Source: Granulicella sp. S190 (GTDB lineage Bacteria > Acidobacteriota > Terriglobia > Terriglobales > Acidobacteriaceae). Taken from it: DNA of 33,262 bases. Shown here piece by piece: positions 15,313-23,498 of this stretch (within the stretch, counting starts at the first letter, position 1; each line of letters starts with the position of its first letter). Location: positions 1-33,262 of the forward strand of contig NZ_LMUD01000012.1 in the NCBI RefSeq assembly GCF_009766095.1, in the 5' to 3' direction. The position numbers were made by a program, and so were the translations under genes. The notes under the pieces are model-generated. The model saw only the letters and a list, made by a program, of their open reading frames with translations, was not told where the DNA came from and did not search any database.

Positions 15313-16092
15313 ATGCATCCGGATCTTGAGAAGTTGATCGTATTGCAGGCGCATGACGTGGAAGCCAAACGTCTGCGCGATGAGATGGTAGCCCTGCCGA
15401 AGCAAGTTGCGGCACTCGAGACCAAGGCAAAGGCAACCCAGGGCCAGCGCGCGGTCGTCGTCGATCTGATCGCTAAAGAAGAAGTCCTGCGCCGCCGTCA
15501 GGAGTCCGACGTCAAGGACCAGAAAGCCAAGATCGACCGCACGCGCAAGCACATGGATCTCGCCACCACCACGGTGCAGGTCACCGCCTTCGAGCACGAG
15601 ATCGCATTCGCTCAGGCGGAGATCGGCAAGCTTGAAGACGCTGAGATCGAAAGTATGGAACGCAGCGAAGCACTTGAGTCGCAGAAGATGCTAGCCGACG
15701 AAGCCGTCACCGATACCACCGCAACTCTGGAGCGCGAGCGCGTTCGAGCTGCCGAAACGACCGCACTCGACAAAACTCTTCTGGCGGCAGTAGAGGCGAA
15801 GCGCACCGCAGTCCGCGCCGAAATAGGCGAGGCCGCTCTCTCCACCTACGACCGCATCGCCAAGGGCAAGGGAACGGCAGTCGCAGAGGCGCTCAATCAA
15901 AAGTGCATGGCCTGCCAGATGATGGTGCGACCGCAGCGTTGGAACGACCTCCGTGACCGCAGCAACGACGAAACCATGATGACCTGCGAGAGCTGCGGCC
16001 GTCTGCTCTACTATGATCCCGCACGCGACGCCCCGCAGCGAAAGACGGTTCCCGTAGAAAGCATCGCAGCATCGATCATCCGGTCTCTATAA
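15313..16092 (+). CDS. COG1579 coiled-coil protein with C4 zinc ribbon (zf-RING_7)
   Basis: A 259-residue protein made of a long N-terminal coiled coil (about residues 5-185, rich in Glu, Lys, Ala and Arg) and a C-terminal four-cysteine zinc ribbon, with C198 and C201 in CMAC and C225 and C228 in CESCG, followed by RLLYYDP. This is the COG1579/zf-RING_7 arrangement, conserved widely and sometimes annotated as nucleic-acid binding; its exact function is not settled. I chose ATG 15313 because GGGGGA ends eight bases upstream and family conservation starts MHPDLEKLIVLQ; an in-frame ATG at 15292 would add seven residues. The deoxyribonucleotidase gene follows after 24 bases, so the two are probably co-transcribed. 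Confidence 0.88.
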   Translation: MHPDLEKLIVLQAHDVEAKRLRDEMVALPKQVAALETKAKATQGQRAVVVDLIAKEEVLRRRQESDVKDQKAKIDRTRKHMDLATTTVQVTAFEHEIAFAQAEIGKLEDAEIESMERSEALESQKMLADEAVTDTTATLERERVRAAETTALDKTLLAAVEAKRTAVRAEIGEAALSTYDRIAKGKGTAVAEALNQKCMACQMMVRPQRWNDLRDRSNDETMMTCESCGRLLYYDPARDAPQRKTVPVESIAASIIRSL

Positions 16093-16116
16093 CTCGGCAC
16101 GGAAGAATGAGCTGCG

Positions 16117-16662
16117 ATGGCTCAGGGTGAAACCTTGAAGAGAATTTGCATAGACATGGACGAGGTGATGGCGGATGCGCTCGGCGAGCATCTACTCCGC
16201 TATAACCGGCACTTCGGCGAGAAGATTACGCTCAAAGACCTCGAAGGCAAGTGGCTCTGGGACGTAGTCTCATCCGACCGCCACGCCGTGCTCGACGCTT
16301 ACCTCCGCTCCGAGGACTTCTTCGAAGTGCTCGCCGTGATGCCCGAGTCGCAGCGTGTCCTGCAACGGCTGCACATGAACTATGAGGTCTTTATCGCGAC
16401 CGCGGCCATGGAGGTCCCCACCTCGTTCCAGGCGAAGTATCGCTGGCTCGCAAAACACTTCCCGTTCATCCCTGCGTCCCACATCGTCTACTGCGGAGAC
16501 AAGAGCATTCTGCGCGCGGACTACCTCATCGACGATAACCCGCGCCAGTTGCGGCGTTTCAAAGGTGAGGGAATCCTCTACAGCTCTCCGCACAACGCTG
16601 GCGTCACCACCTACAAGCGCGTCGACAACTGGCTCGATGTCGAGAAGCTGTTTCTGGGCTAG
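16117..16662 (+). CDS. 5'(3')-deoxyribonucleotidase-like HAD phosphatase (NT5C family)
   Basis: A 181-residue haloacid-dehalogenase-type phosphatase predicted to dephosphorylate pyrimidine (deoxy)nucleoside monophosphates. HAD motif 1 is CIDMDEVMAD, with nucleophile D13 and acid/base D15. Motif 2 is the Thr in FIATAAMEVP, motif 3 a Lys in the following helix (SFQAKYRWL), and motif 4 DYLIDDNPRQL. Length and the motif-2 context match the NT5C group rather than Cof-type or sugar phosphatases. Cytoplasmic, no signal. It follows the zinc-ribbon gene by 24 bases in what looks like a two-gene unit. Its physiological substrate could differ, as bacterial members are little studied. Confidence 0.88.
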   Translation: MAQGETLKRICIDMDEVMADALGEHLLRYNRHFGEKITLKDLEGKWLWDVVSSDRHAVLDAYLRSEDFFEVLAVMPESQRVLQRLHMNYEVFIATAAMEVPTSFQAKYRWLAKHFPFIPASHIVYCGDKSILRADYLIDDNPRQLRRFKGEGILYSSPHNAGVTTYKRVDNWLDVEKLFLG

Positions 16663-16678
16663 TCGAAAGACACGCCGC

Positions 16679-17125
16679 TCAAGCGTAGAGACTCGACTCG
16701 AACCTTTGCAGCGCAGCGTCAGACCACGCATGGCTCGACTTGCGCCACATGTCGCCCTGCTCCGACATAAAGTTCGGAAAGTCCATCCTGCAATATCCGC
16801 AACGGGCCTGAAAATCGAAGAGCGCCTGTGCCGTTCCGTCAAGATAGAGCACCGCCTGCAGCCCGTCGCGCGACCACTCTACTGACGCAATGCGCTGCGG
16901 CTCCGGACGTTGCAGCTCTGCATCGCTCTTGGCCAGCGCAGCCACGTTGTAGATCAGCATCGCGTCCATAATGCTGTGTTCATGCACCTCCTGCGAGCGG
17001 TCGCAGGCGTAAAAATATCCAGCGACTCCCTCATCTTCAAAGACCACGGTCCACGGAACGACCGTGGAGTTGACGGAGAGGAAGGCGCGGCCAGGGGTAA
17101 AAGAAAGCGACTGCATATCTCTCAC
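16679..17125 (-). CDS. DUF2251-like protein of unknown function
   Basis: A 148-residue soluble protein with no signal or membrane segment. The pattern VVFEDEGVAGYFYACD near residues 27-42, then IMDAMLIYNV, and later RCGYCRMDFPNF with a CxxC pair, is how I recall the uncharacterised DUF2251 family; I cannot verify it here. No function is known. The gene is inverted relative to both neighbours and its 3' end converges on the nucleotidase stop only 16 bases away. The start may be GTG 17125 or the ATG at 17116 three codons later; neither has a strong ribosome-binding site. Confidence 0.72.
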   Translation of the reverse strand: MRDMQSLSFTPGRAFLSVNSTVVPWTVVFEDEGVAGYFYACDRSQEVHEHSIMDAMLIYNVAALAKSDAELQRPEPQRIASVEWSRDGLQAVLYLDGTAQALFDFQARCGYCRMDFPNFMSEQGDMWRKSSHAWSDAALQRFESSLYA

Positions 17126-17264
17126 GATACACTCGATGAGACGGCTGTTGAAGCGCCTCTGCCGCTACACCTTCCGCGACAGAAGGCACGTCAGCATCGC
17201 ACAGCCAAATGCGAGAACGACTCAAACTCAGACGCAAGGAAGATAAAGGCCGGCCTACTTCAGA

Positions 17265-18473
17265 ATGGGAATGAAGCTCCCTCGCATCAAATTCGGACGA
17301 CCGCAGCAGTTGGCTGCGCTGCTGTTGCTGGTCTTTGTGGCGGAGTGCCTCTGGGTCATTGGCAGGCAGCAGCTTTCGCAGCAGGACTACCGCTACGCCG
17401 AGTGCGGCCGCGAGATGTGGGAGCGGCCCTCACCCCTGGCCGGCTACTTCACCACCTGCGGCAACCTCAACGGCGACGGCACCTTTGCCTACCGTGTCGC
17501 CGGGCTGCCCCTTACCGTGCAGCGACTGGTGATGCTCGGCGCAGACAGACTCCGTAAACCCGAGAACCGTCTCTACGCCCAGGGATCGTTGAACGGCTCC
17601 ACGTGGGAGGCGCGGCACGAGCTCTTCAGCGTAAAGTACCTGCTCCATCTGCCGTTTCTCTTCTTCGCGGTCTGGCTCGGCGGCGGCCTGTGGTGGGTCT
17701 CGCGCAGGCTCTTTGGCAACGAGGGAGGATTCTTTGCGCTAGGCCTCTACTGTTTTTGTCCCGCGATTATCCGCTCCGCCGTGGCCCCGAATAACGAAGT
17801 GCTGGCCATGTGGGGGCTCTACGGTCTCATCTACACCGCAATGGGTGTGGCTCATGCCATGCAGGGCCCGCGCCGCAAATGGCGGCCCAGAATCGCGCTT
17901 CTTACCCTCTCACTCGGCCTTACCGCGGCGGCTCACCTGCTTGCCGCGATCGTCGGCTTCCTCATGGCTATCGTATGGATGATGTACCTGGCGCAGCGCC
18001 GGCGCAGCTTCGTCATGCAGATCCTGATCTTCGCCGCGGTCGGAGCGCTTGCGATTCTGTTCGCGTCTTACGCCTTCCGTCTCGCTCCTTTCAGCTACAT
18101 CTTCACCGGCGGAGGCGCACGCTTCTGGTTCGCGCTCGACGGCGCAAAGCGATTCTTCCTGAACACAGAAAATGCTCCCATCGTCGTCGCAACTCTTGTG
18201 GCGCTTCTGCTCTATGCTTCGACCCGCCGTTGCCGCTACTTCGGCAACACAGCGCCTTTGGTCGTGGTTCTTCTCCTCTTTCCTCTGGTAACGACCCAGA
18301 CGGTGTCTCAGCCATGGTTATGGGCGCTGCCATTCCTGTTCACCTTCATCGGGGGAGTCTTCGCCGACGTGCTCGAGATGCGTCAACGGAAGATGTTTCT
18401 GGCATTGTCAGGCGCCGTCCTTCTTATGCAGGCAGCTCTCTGCATGACTCTTCTTCCTCAGATCGCTCGATAG
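17265..18473 (+). CDS. Polytopic membrane protein, GT-C/GT39-like, function unknown
   Basis: A 402-residue integral membrane protein with about 9 to 10 predicted helices. After the first helix comes a periplasmic-type loop of roughly 90 residues (LSQQDYRYAECGREMWERP and onward). Then LLHLPFLFFAVWLGGGLWWV-RRLFGNEGG resembles the second to fourth helices of ArnT/GT39-type glycosyltransferases. The usual catalytic acidic pair in the first loop is not obvious (the loop has D-Y-R-Y-A-E), so activity cannot be assumed. It is clearly shorter than the other GT-C-like protein in this window and not an evident duplicate of it. ATG 17265 is the start, with a second ATG at 17271; no strong ribosome-binding site. 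Likely role is cell-envelope glycan assembly, by inference only. Confidence 0.75.
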   Translation: MGMKLPRIKFGRPQQLAALLLLVFVAECLWVIGRQQLSQQDYRYAECGREMWERPSPLAGYFTTCGNLNGDGTFAYRVAGLPLTVQRLVMLGADRLRKPENRLYAQGSLNGSTWEARHELFSVKYLLHLPFLFFAVWLGGGLWWVSRRLFGNEGGFFALGLYCFCPAIIRSAVAPNNEVLAMWGLYGLIYTAMGVAHAMQGPRRKWRPRIALLTLSLGLTAAAHLLAAIVGFLMAIVWMMYLAQRRRSFVMQILIFAAVGALAILFASYAFRLAPFSYIFTGGGARFWFALDGAKRFFLNTENAPIVVATLVALLLYASTRRCRYFGNTAPLVVVLLLFPLVTTQTVSQPWLWALPFLFTFIGGVFADVLEMRQRKMFLALSGAVLLMQAALCMTLLPQIAR

Positions 18474-18602
18474 GCGGTTCCGAAGAGTTGAGCGAAAGTT
18501 GTATCTCGTTTGCCACCCATTCTCACGCTGATCTGCGCTCGATTCTCAAGAAATCCTGCATAATAAGTCCGCACCCTCATAAAGTTTGTGCGTCTTTGAA
18601 GG

Positions 18603-20381
18603 ATGGTCTCGCCCGTAATGATCAAAGTCTCTCTCCGCTCAGCCTGCACCGCATCGGCACTCACAGTTTTGCTTCTGGTCGGCGGATGCCACCGCCACCG
18701 TAAATCGAAGTCTCAGCCGAACACAACGGCGTACGCGGACAAGCTGCACGAGATGGTTGCGAAGAAGGCGTTGCCGCCGGAAAAGGTCGATACGACGAAG
18801 GTTCCTAACCTCCGCTGGCCGAACTTCTCCGACTACGAATCCATCGTCACAACCTTCTACGACGACCGTAACTACGAAGTTGCGTGGACCCGTGACGGCG
18901 CACCAACCGCCACCGCGAAGGGGTTCATCCAGGCCTTTCAGGACGCAGCAGCGAAAGGCCTCATCCCCGAGGACTACGACGCCTCACGCTGGGCCGACCG
19001 CGTTCAGGCTCTCAACAGCAAGTCCGATGACGCAATCTCCCTCTTCGACGTCGCGATGACTGTCAACGTGATGCGCTACATCTCCGATCTTCGCGTCGGC
19101 CGCGTCAACCCATCGCACTTCAACTTCGAGATCCCCGTTCAGGACAAGAAATATGACCTAGCCGAGTTCGTCTCCGACAACGCCGTCGATGCCACCGACG
19201 TGCCGAAGCTCATTACCAGCGTCGAACCGGACTCCGACGAGTACCGCCAGACCGAAGCCGCCCTCGCGCACTATATCGAACTCGCAAAGCAGCAGGGCGA
19301 AGCGCATGCGGATCCGCTCCCGACCGTAACCAAATCCGTCGCGGAAGGCGGCACCTATCCCGCTGCCGCTGCCCTCCTCACCAGGCTCCAGTTGGAAGGA
19401 GACGCGGATGCCGCTGCTACGCTCGATCCAGCAAAGATCACGGCCTACGACGCCACGCTCTCCGACGCCGTCAAGCACTATCAGCATCGCCACGGCTTCA
19501 CCGAAGACGGCAAGCTCGGTGCACAGACCATCAAGTCCCTCAACGTGCCGATGGACCTCCGCGTCGCTCAGCTGCAGGACTCCCTCGAGCGTTGGCGCTG
19601 GCTTCCGGAACCCTACCTCCACGCGCGGCTTATGGTGAACCTGCCGGAGTTCGTTCTGCGTGGTTACGACCCCGACCACAAGCTCGACTTCGCCATGCGC
19701 GTCGTCGTCGGTCAGGCAAAAGGCGGCCACGATACTCCCGTCTTCACCCACATGATGAAGTACCTCGTCTTCCGCCCTTACTGGAGCGTCCCGGTTGACA
19801 TCGCCCGCAAGGAGCTGGTGCCTCACATCCAATCGAATCGCGGCTATCTCGCCAGCAAGAACTTCGAAGTCACTAACAACAAAGGCGTCGTGCAGACCGA
19901 CTACACCGCGCACCAGGTCGCGCAGGGTGCCGTCATGGTCCGCGAGAAGCCCGGCCCGAAGAACTCGCTCGGCCTCGTCAAGTTCATCTTTCCCAATCAG
20001 TACGACATCTACCTCCACTCCACGCCCGCGGTCGCGCTCTTCGACCAGACCCGCCGCGACTTCAGCCACGGCTGTATCCGCGTGCAAAAACCCGCCGATC
20101 TAGCGGCCTGGGTCTTGCAGGGACAAGGCGACTGGGATCTCGACAAGGTGCAGGAAGCCATGAACACCGGTGCGGACAACAAAACCGTCAGCCTCAAAAC
20201 TCCCCTGCCGATCGCAATCTTCTATCTCACAGCAATCGTGGAGGATGGCGACGAGGTCCACTTCTTCGACGACATCTACGGCTACGACTCCGAGATGCAG
20301 GAGGTCTTTTCCAAGGGGCCGCCGTACCCGGTCAAACCCGAACCCATCGTGCCCAAGACAAAGGTAGGGGAGACCGTTTAG
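18603..20381 (+). CDS. L,D-transpeptidase lipoprotein (YcbB/LdtD-like)
   Basis: Forms 3-3 crosslinks in peptidoglycan, using a catalytic cysteine, at the periplasmic face. The N-terminus has a lipobox LLVGGC with C29 as the lipidated residue, instead of the signal anchor found in E. coli YcbB. An N-terminal scaffold of about 230 residues follows, then a peptidoglycan-binding-like segment (about 282-316, VKHYQHRHGFTEDGKLG), and the YkuD domain. The catalytic signature is H472 in IYLHSTP and SHGCIRV with H489 and nucleophile C491. All expected catalytic residues are present. ATG 18603 gives a good lipoprotein signal; ATG 18618 would also keep it. An AT-rich CATAAT lies about 40 bases upstream and may be the -10 element. 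It appears to be transcribed alone or with the following gene. Confidence 0.93.
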   Translation: MVSPVMIKVSLRSACTASALTVLLLVGGCHRHRKSKSQPNTTAYADKLHEMVAKKALPPEKVDTTKVPNLRWPNFSDYESIVTTFYDDRNYEVAWTRDGAPTATAKGFIQAFQDAAAKGLIPEDYDASRWADRVQALNSKSDDAISLFDVAMTVNVMRYISDLRVGRVNPSHFNFEIPVQDKKYDLAEFVSDNAVDATDVPKLITSVEPDSDEYRQTEAALAHYIELAKQQGEAHADPLPTVTKSVAEGGTYPAAAALLTRLQLEGDADAAATLDPAKITAYDATLSDAVKHYQHRHGFTEDGKLGAQTIKSLNVPMDLRVAQLQDSLERWRWLPEPYLHARLMVNLPEFVLRGYDPDHKLDFAMRVVVGQAKGGHDTPVFTHMMKYLVFRPYWSVPVDIARKELVPHIQSNRGYLASKNFEVTNNKGVVQTDYTAHQVAQGAVMVREKPGPKNSLGLVKFIFPNQYDIYLHSTPAVALFDQTRRDFSHGCIRVQKPADLAAWVLQGQGDWDLDKVQEAMNTGADNKTVSLKTPLPIAIFYLTAIVEDGDEVHFFDDIYGYDSEMQEVFSKGPPYPVKPEPIVPKTKVGETV

Positions 20382-20436
20382 AAGCATGTAAACTGCTGTC
20401 CTGATCTGGAGCCAAAGCGAAATCAGGAGCCGAAGC

Positions 20437-21072
20437 GTGCCCACTGCAAACTTCAATCCCAGGGTCGATGCATACCTCGCGAAGGTGCGTCCCTTCGCGC
20501 TGCCCATCATGGAGTATCTACGCGAGCTCATCCACAAAGGCTGCCCCGGCGTCGAAGAGTCCATCAAGTGGAGCCGTCCCTTCTTCGAGTACCGCGGAGC
20601 CATCCTCTGCAACCTCTCCGCCTTCAAAGAGCACTGCAGCTTCGGCTTCTGGGGTGAAGAGATCGGCGCCGTCCTGCGCGAGGCTGGAGTGGTCCAGGAG
20701 GGCGGCATGGGCTCGCTCGGCCGCATCACCAACATCAAGGATCTACCGTCCCGCAAGCAGATGCTCGGCCTAATCCGTCAGGCTGCAGCCTTCATCGACT
20801 CCGGCGAATACACCAGCCCCATTGCAGCCAGGCGCAAGGTCGTCAAGCCCCCAAAGCTCCCGGTCGAGGCCCCTTCAGAGCTCCTCGCGGCCCTCAAGAA
20901 GAGTAAAAAAGCCGCAGCCGTCTTTGCCGCCTTCAGTCCAAGCTGCAAGCGCGAGTACATTGACTGGATCGCCGACGCAAAACGACAGGAGACACGCGAG
21001 AAACGCATCGCCACCGCCGTCGAATGGATCGCCGAGGGCAAACAGCGCAACTGGAAATATCAGGTTTGCTGA
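20437..21072 (+). CDS. DUF1801 / YdeI-OmpD-associated family protein
   Basis: A 211-residue soluble protein with two recognisable parts: a DUF1801 domain (about residues 10-120, with LIHKGCPGVEESIKWSRPFF and CSFGFW) and a C-terminal OmdA/YdeI helical module (about 145-205, FAAFSPSCKREYIDWIADAK and ending IAEGKQRNWKY). The same fusion is frequent in soil bacteria. E. coli-type YdeI has been linked to antimicrobial peptide resistance, but no biochemical activity is established for this fusion. GTG 20437 is the start, supported by AGGAG about seven bases upstream. It lies 55 bases after the L,D-transpeptidase gene and could share its transcript. Confidence 0.87.
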   Translation: MPTANFNPRVDAYLAKVRPFALPIMEYLRELIHKGCPGVEESIKWSRPFFEYRGAILCNLSAFKEHCSFGFWGEEIGAVLREAGVVQEGGMGSLGRITNIKDLPSRKQMLGLIRQAAAFIDSGEYTSPIAARRKVVKPPKLPVEAPSELLAALKKSKKAAAVFAAFSPSCKREYIDWIADAKRQETREKRIATAVEWIAEGKQRNWKYQVC

Positions 21073-21197
21073 AGCTCTTCGCCTTCGCGTCTGAAATCCT
21101 CACATAGCTCCAGGAAAGTTAGCATCATCGAAAGTATTTTCTGTCACTGCCAATTTGCGCAGGCTCCTCGCTTCACGGAAGCGATAGACTTGCAGCG

Positions 21198-22355
21198 ATG
21201 TCTTCCTTACCCAGGCCTGCCATTACGGACCATGATCGGATGCTGTCGCCCGCTCCGAAAAATGCGCCACTCGACGCCGCTCTCTTCAGACGCAAACTCA
21301 GCACCTGGTATCGCGCCCATGCGCGAGTGCTTCCCTGGCGCAACGTCACCGACCCCTATCGCACCTGGCTCTCCGAGGTCATGCTGCAGCAGACCCGCGT
21401 CGCCGCCGTCATCGAGCACTACCAGCACTTTCTCCGCCGCTTCCCCACCATCCTCGCTCTTGCCCTCGCGCCCGAGGCTGAAGTCCTCGCGTCCTGGTCG
21501 GGCCTGGGCTACTATCGCCGCGCACGCATGCTCCACAAGGCCGCAAAGTTCGTCACCGAGGAGCTCGGCGGAGCACTCCCCAGCACCTCGGTAGAGCTCC
21601 GCACCCTCCCCGGTATCGGCGAGTACACCAGTGCCGCCATCGCCAGCATTGCCTTCGGAGAAAGCATCGCCGTGGTGGACGGCAACGTAGAGCGCGTGCT
21701 GCTGCGCCTCACCGGCAGGCCCGAGAAGAGAGACGCCTCCGGCCGCGCCTTCGTCCAGCAGCAGGCCTCCGCGCTTGTGCCCAACCGCCGCATCAGCAAG
21801 CGCGCCAACGCAGCAGGCGATCACAATCAGGCCATGATGGAGCTCGGCGCGACCATCTGCCTGCCCAAGGCGCCTCTCTGTCTCAACTGTCCCGTCTATT
21901 CCATGTGCAGAACGCGCGGCGAGCATCTTACTCCGCCACGCAAGGTTCAGCTCAGCCGTCCCGCCGCTTACCTGCTTAGCCTGCGAAAGCGCGGCACCAA
22001 CACCGAGGTTCTGTTGCAGCTCCGTACCGAAGACGCGAGCCTCATGCCAGGCATGTACGAGCTGCCTCCTCTGCCGCAGGACTCCGTCCAGGGCCGCGAA
22101 CCTATGCTCCGCCTCCGCCACGCCATCACCAACACAAACTACTATGTGCAGGTCTATGCGCCCAGTGGCCCCCAGGACCGAGGTCTGCGCCGCTCCGTTC
22201 CCGCGGCAAAAAACGATCTGCATTGGATCCAGACCAACCGTCTCGCCACCAGGCCGCTGACCGGATTGACCCGCAAGGTTCTTCAACGGCTCGGTGTGAT
22301 GACAGTCCATCTGCCAAAGCTGCCGGCAACGAAAACCCCCTCGCATCCAGCATGA
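21198..22355 (+). CDS. mutY: A/G-specific adenine glycosylase
   Basis: Removes adenine mispaired with 8-oxoguanine, protecting against G:C to T:A changes. The HhH-GPD domain has E60 in SEVMLQQT, the helix-hairpin-helix LPGIGEYT (137-144), and D161 in VVDGNVERV, the known catalytic pair. The iron-sulfur cluster loop is intact: C221-x6-C228-x2-C231-x5-C237. A C-terminal NUDIX-like domain follows (about 255-365). There, the loop aligned with the FSH element of other MutY proteins reads RHAITNTNY, so the Phe-Ser-His that contacts 8-oxoguanine is Ile-Thr-Asn. ATG 21198 is used; ATG 21240 would remove only a non-conserved leader. The gene converges on the XRE-cupin gene with a 89-base gap in which I see no strong terminator. 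Confidence 0.96.
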   Translation: MSSLPRPAITDHDRMLSPAPKNAPLDAALFRRKLSTWYRAHARVLPWRNVTDPYRTWLSEVMLQQTRVAAVIEHYQHFLRRFPTILALALAPEAEVLASWSGLGYYRRARMLHKAAKFVTEELGGALPSTSVELRTLPGIGEYTSAAIASIAFGESIAVVDGNVERVLLRLTGRPEKRDASGRAFVQQQASALVPNRRISKRANAAGDHNQAMMELGATICLPKAPLCLNCPVYSMCRTRGEHLTPPRKVQLSRPAAYLLSLRKRGTNTEVLLQLRTEDASLMPGMYELPPLPQDSVQGREPMLRLRHAITNTNYYVQVYAPSGPQDRGLRRSVPAAKNDLHWIQTNRLATRPLTGLTRKVLQRLGVMTVHLPKLPATKTPSHPA

Positions 22356-22444
22356 GGGAACAAACTTGAAGCGCAATCTTTAGAGCACAACCCTGAGCTC
22401 GCAATCCTTCGATCAATACGCAAAAGAGCAATGCCGCTAACGAC

Positions 22445-23275
22445 CTAGTGCATCTGGGGTGAGACCTTTTTGCTGCTGGCCGCGTTAGGCAAAATTGCTC
22501 CCGGAACTCCGCGAACCTTCCCGTTCCCTGCATTTGCCGACCGTGTACCGCTCCCCAACTGCATCAGCAGAGGATGTTGCAGCGTTACGATCACCGCAGT
22601 GGCCGCTGTTTTGCTAGCGCACACGTAGCTATGGATCGTACTCGCGTCGAAGTAGATCGCGTCTCCAGCCTCTACGTGGTGGGTCATCTCGCCATGCCGA
22701 ACGTCCAGCGCCCCCGATAGCAGGTACAAAAACTCACATCCCACATGTTGGTGCGCCCGCGGCGAGCGGCCCTCTTTCTCCGGAAGAAACTCCGCGAAGT
22801 AAGGGTCAAGCTGGCGGTCAGGAACCAGGTAGCCCAGACTTTCGAAGAAGTAGGCCGGGTCATCCGCGCCAGTCTGCGGCAGTCTTACCCGCTCACTCCG
22901 GCGATGTACGCGGAACAAGGTCTGCGGCTCCGGATCGAAGAAGTAGCTCAGATCCTTCGAGAACACCATTGCGATGCGCGCTAGGTTGCGCAGCGTCGGC
23001 ACCACGCGGCCCGTCTCCAGCTGCGACAGAAAACTGGCCGACAACCCAGTATGACGCCCAAGCTCAACCAGACCCATCGACTTCTTCAGCCGAAGGTGCT
23101 TGATGCGTTCTCCAATTCGCTTCTCCGCAATAAAAGACTCCGCAGCTTCGCCATCTACCTGTAGATGTCGTACGTCAACTGCCGGATTGGCATCGCCACC
23201 CGGAATAAAACGTTCGGTTTGGTCGGAAATCTCTGCTGTGGCCAGTGTGGTGGGGGATAAGATAGTTTTGCTCAT
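22445..23275 (-). CDS. XRE-family transcriptional regulator with C-terminal cupin domain
   Basis: A 276-residue DNA-binding regulator. After a 45-residue N-terminal extension, an XRE helix-turn-helix occupies about residues 52-110 (IGERIKHLRLKKSMGLVEL, then SASFLSQLETGRVVPTL). A cupin_2 barrel follows (about 150-235), with the ligand-binding or metal-binding strand RAHQHVGCEFLYLLSG and later GDAIYFDASTIHSYV. Members of this type control small-metabolite uptake or degradation genes and sense a ligand in the cupin pocket (PuuR- and MppR-like proteins are examples). The regulon cannot be read, but its divergent neighbour is a FnIII lipoprotein with a fumarylacetoacetase-family gene, so these are reasonable first targets. 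ATG 23275 starts the protein; the 223-base divergent region would hold its operator. Confidence 0.92.
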   Translation of the reverse strand: MSKTILSPTTLATAEISDQTERFIPGGDANPAVDVRHLQVDGEAAESFIAEKRIGERIKHLRLKKSMGLVELGRHTGLSASFLSQLETGRVVPTLRNLARIAMVFSKDLSYFFDPEPQTLFRVHRRSERVRLPQTGADDPAYFFESLGYLVPDRQLDPYFAEFLPEKEGRSPRAHQHVGCEFLYLLSGALDVRHGEMTHHVEAGDAIYFDASTIHSYVCASKTAATAVIVTLQHPLLMQLGSGTRSANAGNGKVRGVPGAILPNAASSKKVSPQMH

Positions 23276-23498
23276 AAGTTTTATTCGCTACGCCAACAGA
23301 CGTTGAAACCGGATCAAAAGATGTACGCATCCAGATAATTTTTGGATTGGGTAATGATTGTTTTGTCGCCATCTTTCAAAACACCGAAGACGGGGATGCC
23401 AAAATTCGGCACAGAACATAAGGTCGGGAACTCGCTGTCTTCCGCCTCTGCCCGAAACAGGAAGCCTGAACCTCTTGCCCTATGATGAACAAAGACCA

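Noticed and set aside
19158..20087. A 309-codon minus-strand frame opposite the L,D-transpeptidase
   Set aside because: Val/Glu/Asp/Leu-rich shadow with no domain; the plus-strand gene has a lipobox and intact catalytic motif.
21207..22376. A 389-codon open frame antisense to mutY
   Set aside because: It mirrors the codon structure of mutY, shows no recognisable domain and is rich in Gly, Ala and Val in the manner of a GC-driven shadow frame.
22356..22444. Terminator between mutY and the XRE-cupin gene
   Set aside because: Only weak, short complementary segments and no U-tract could be found.
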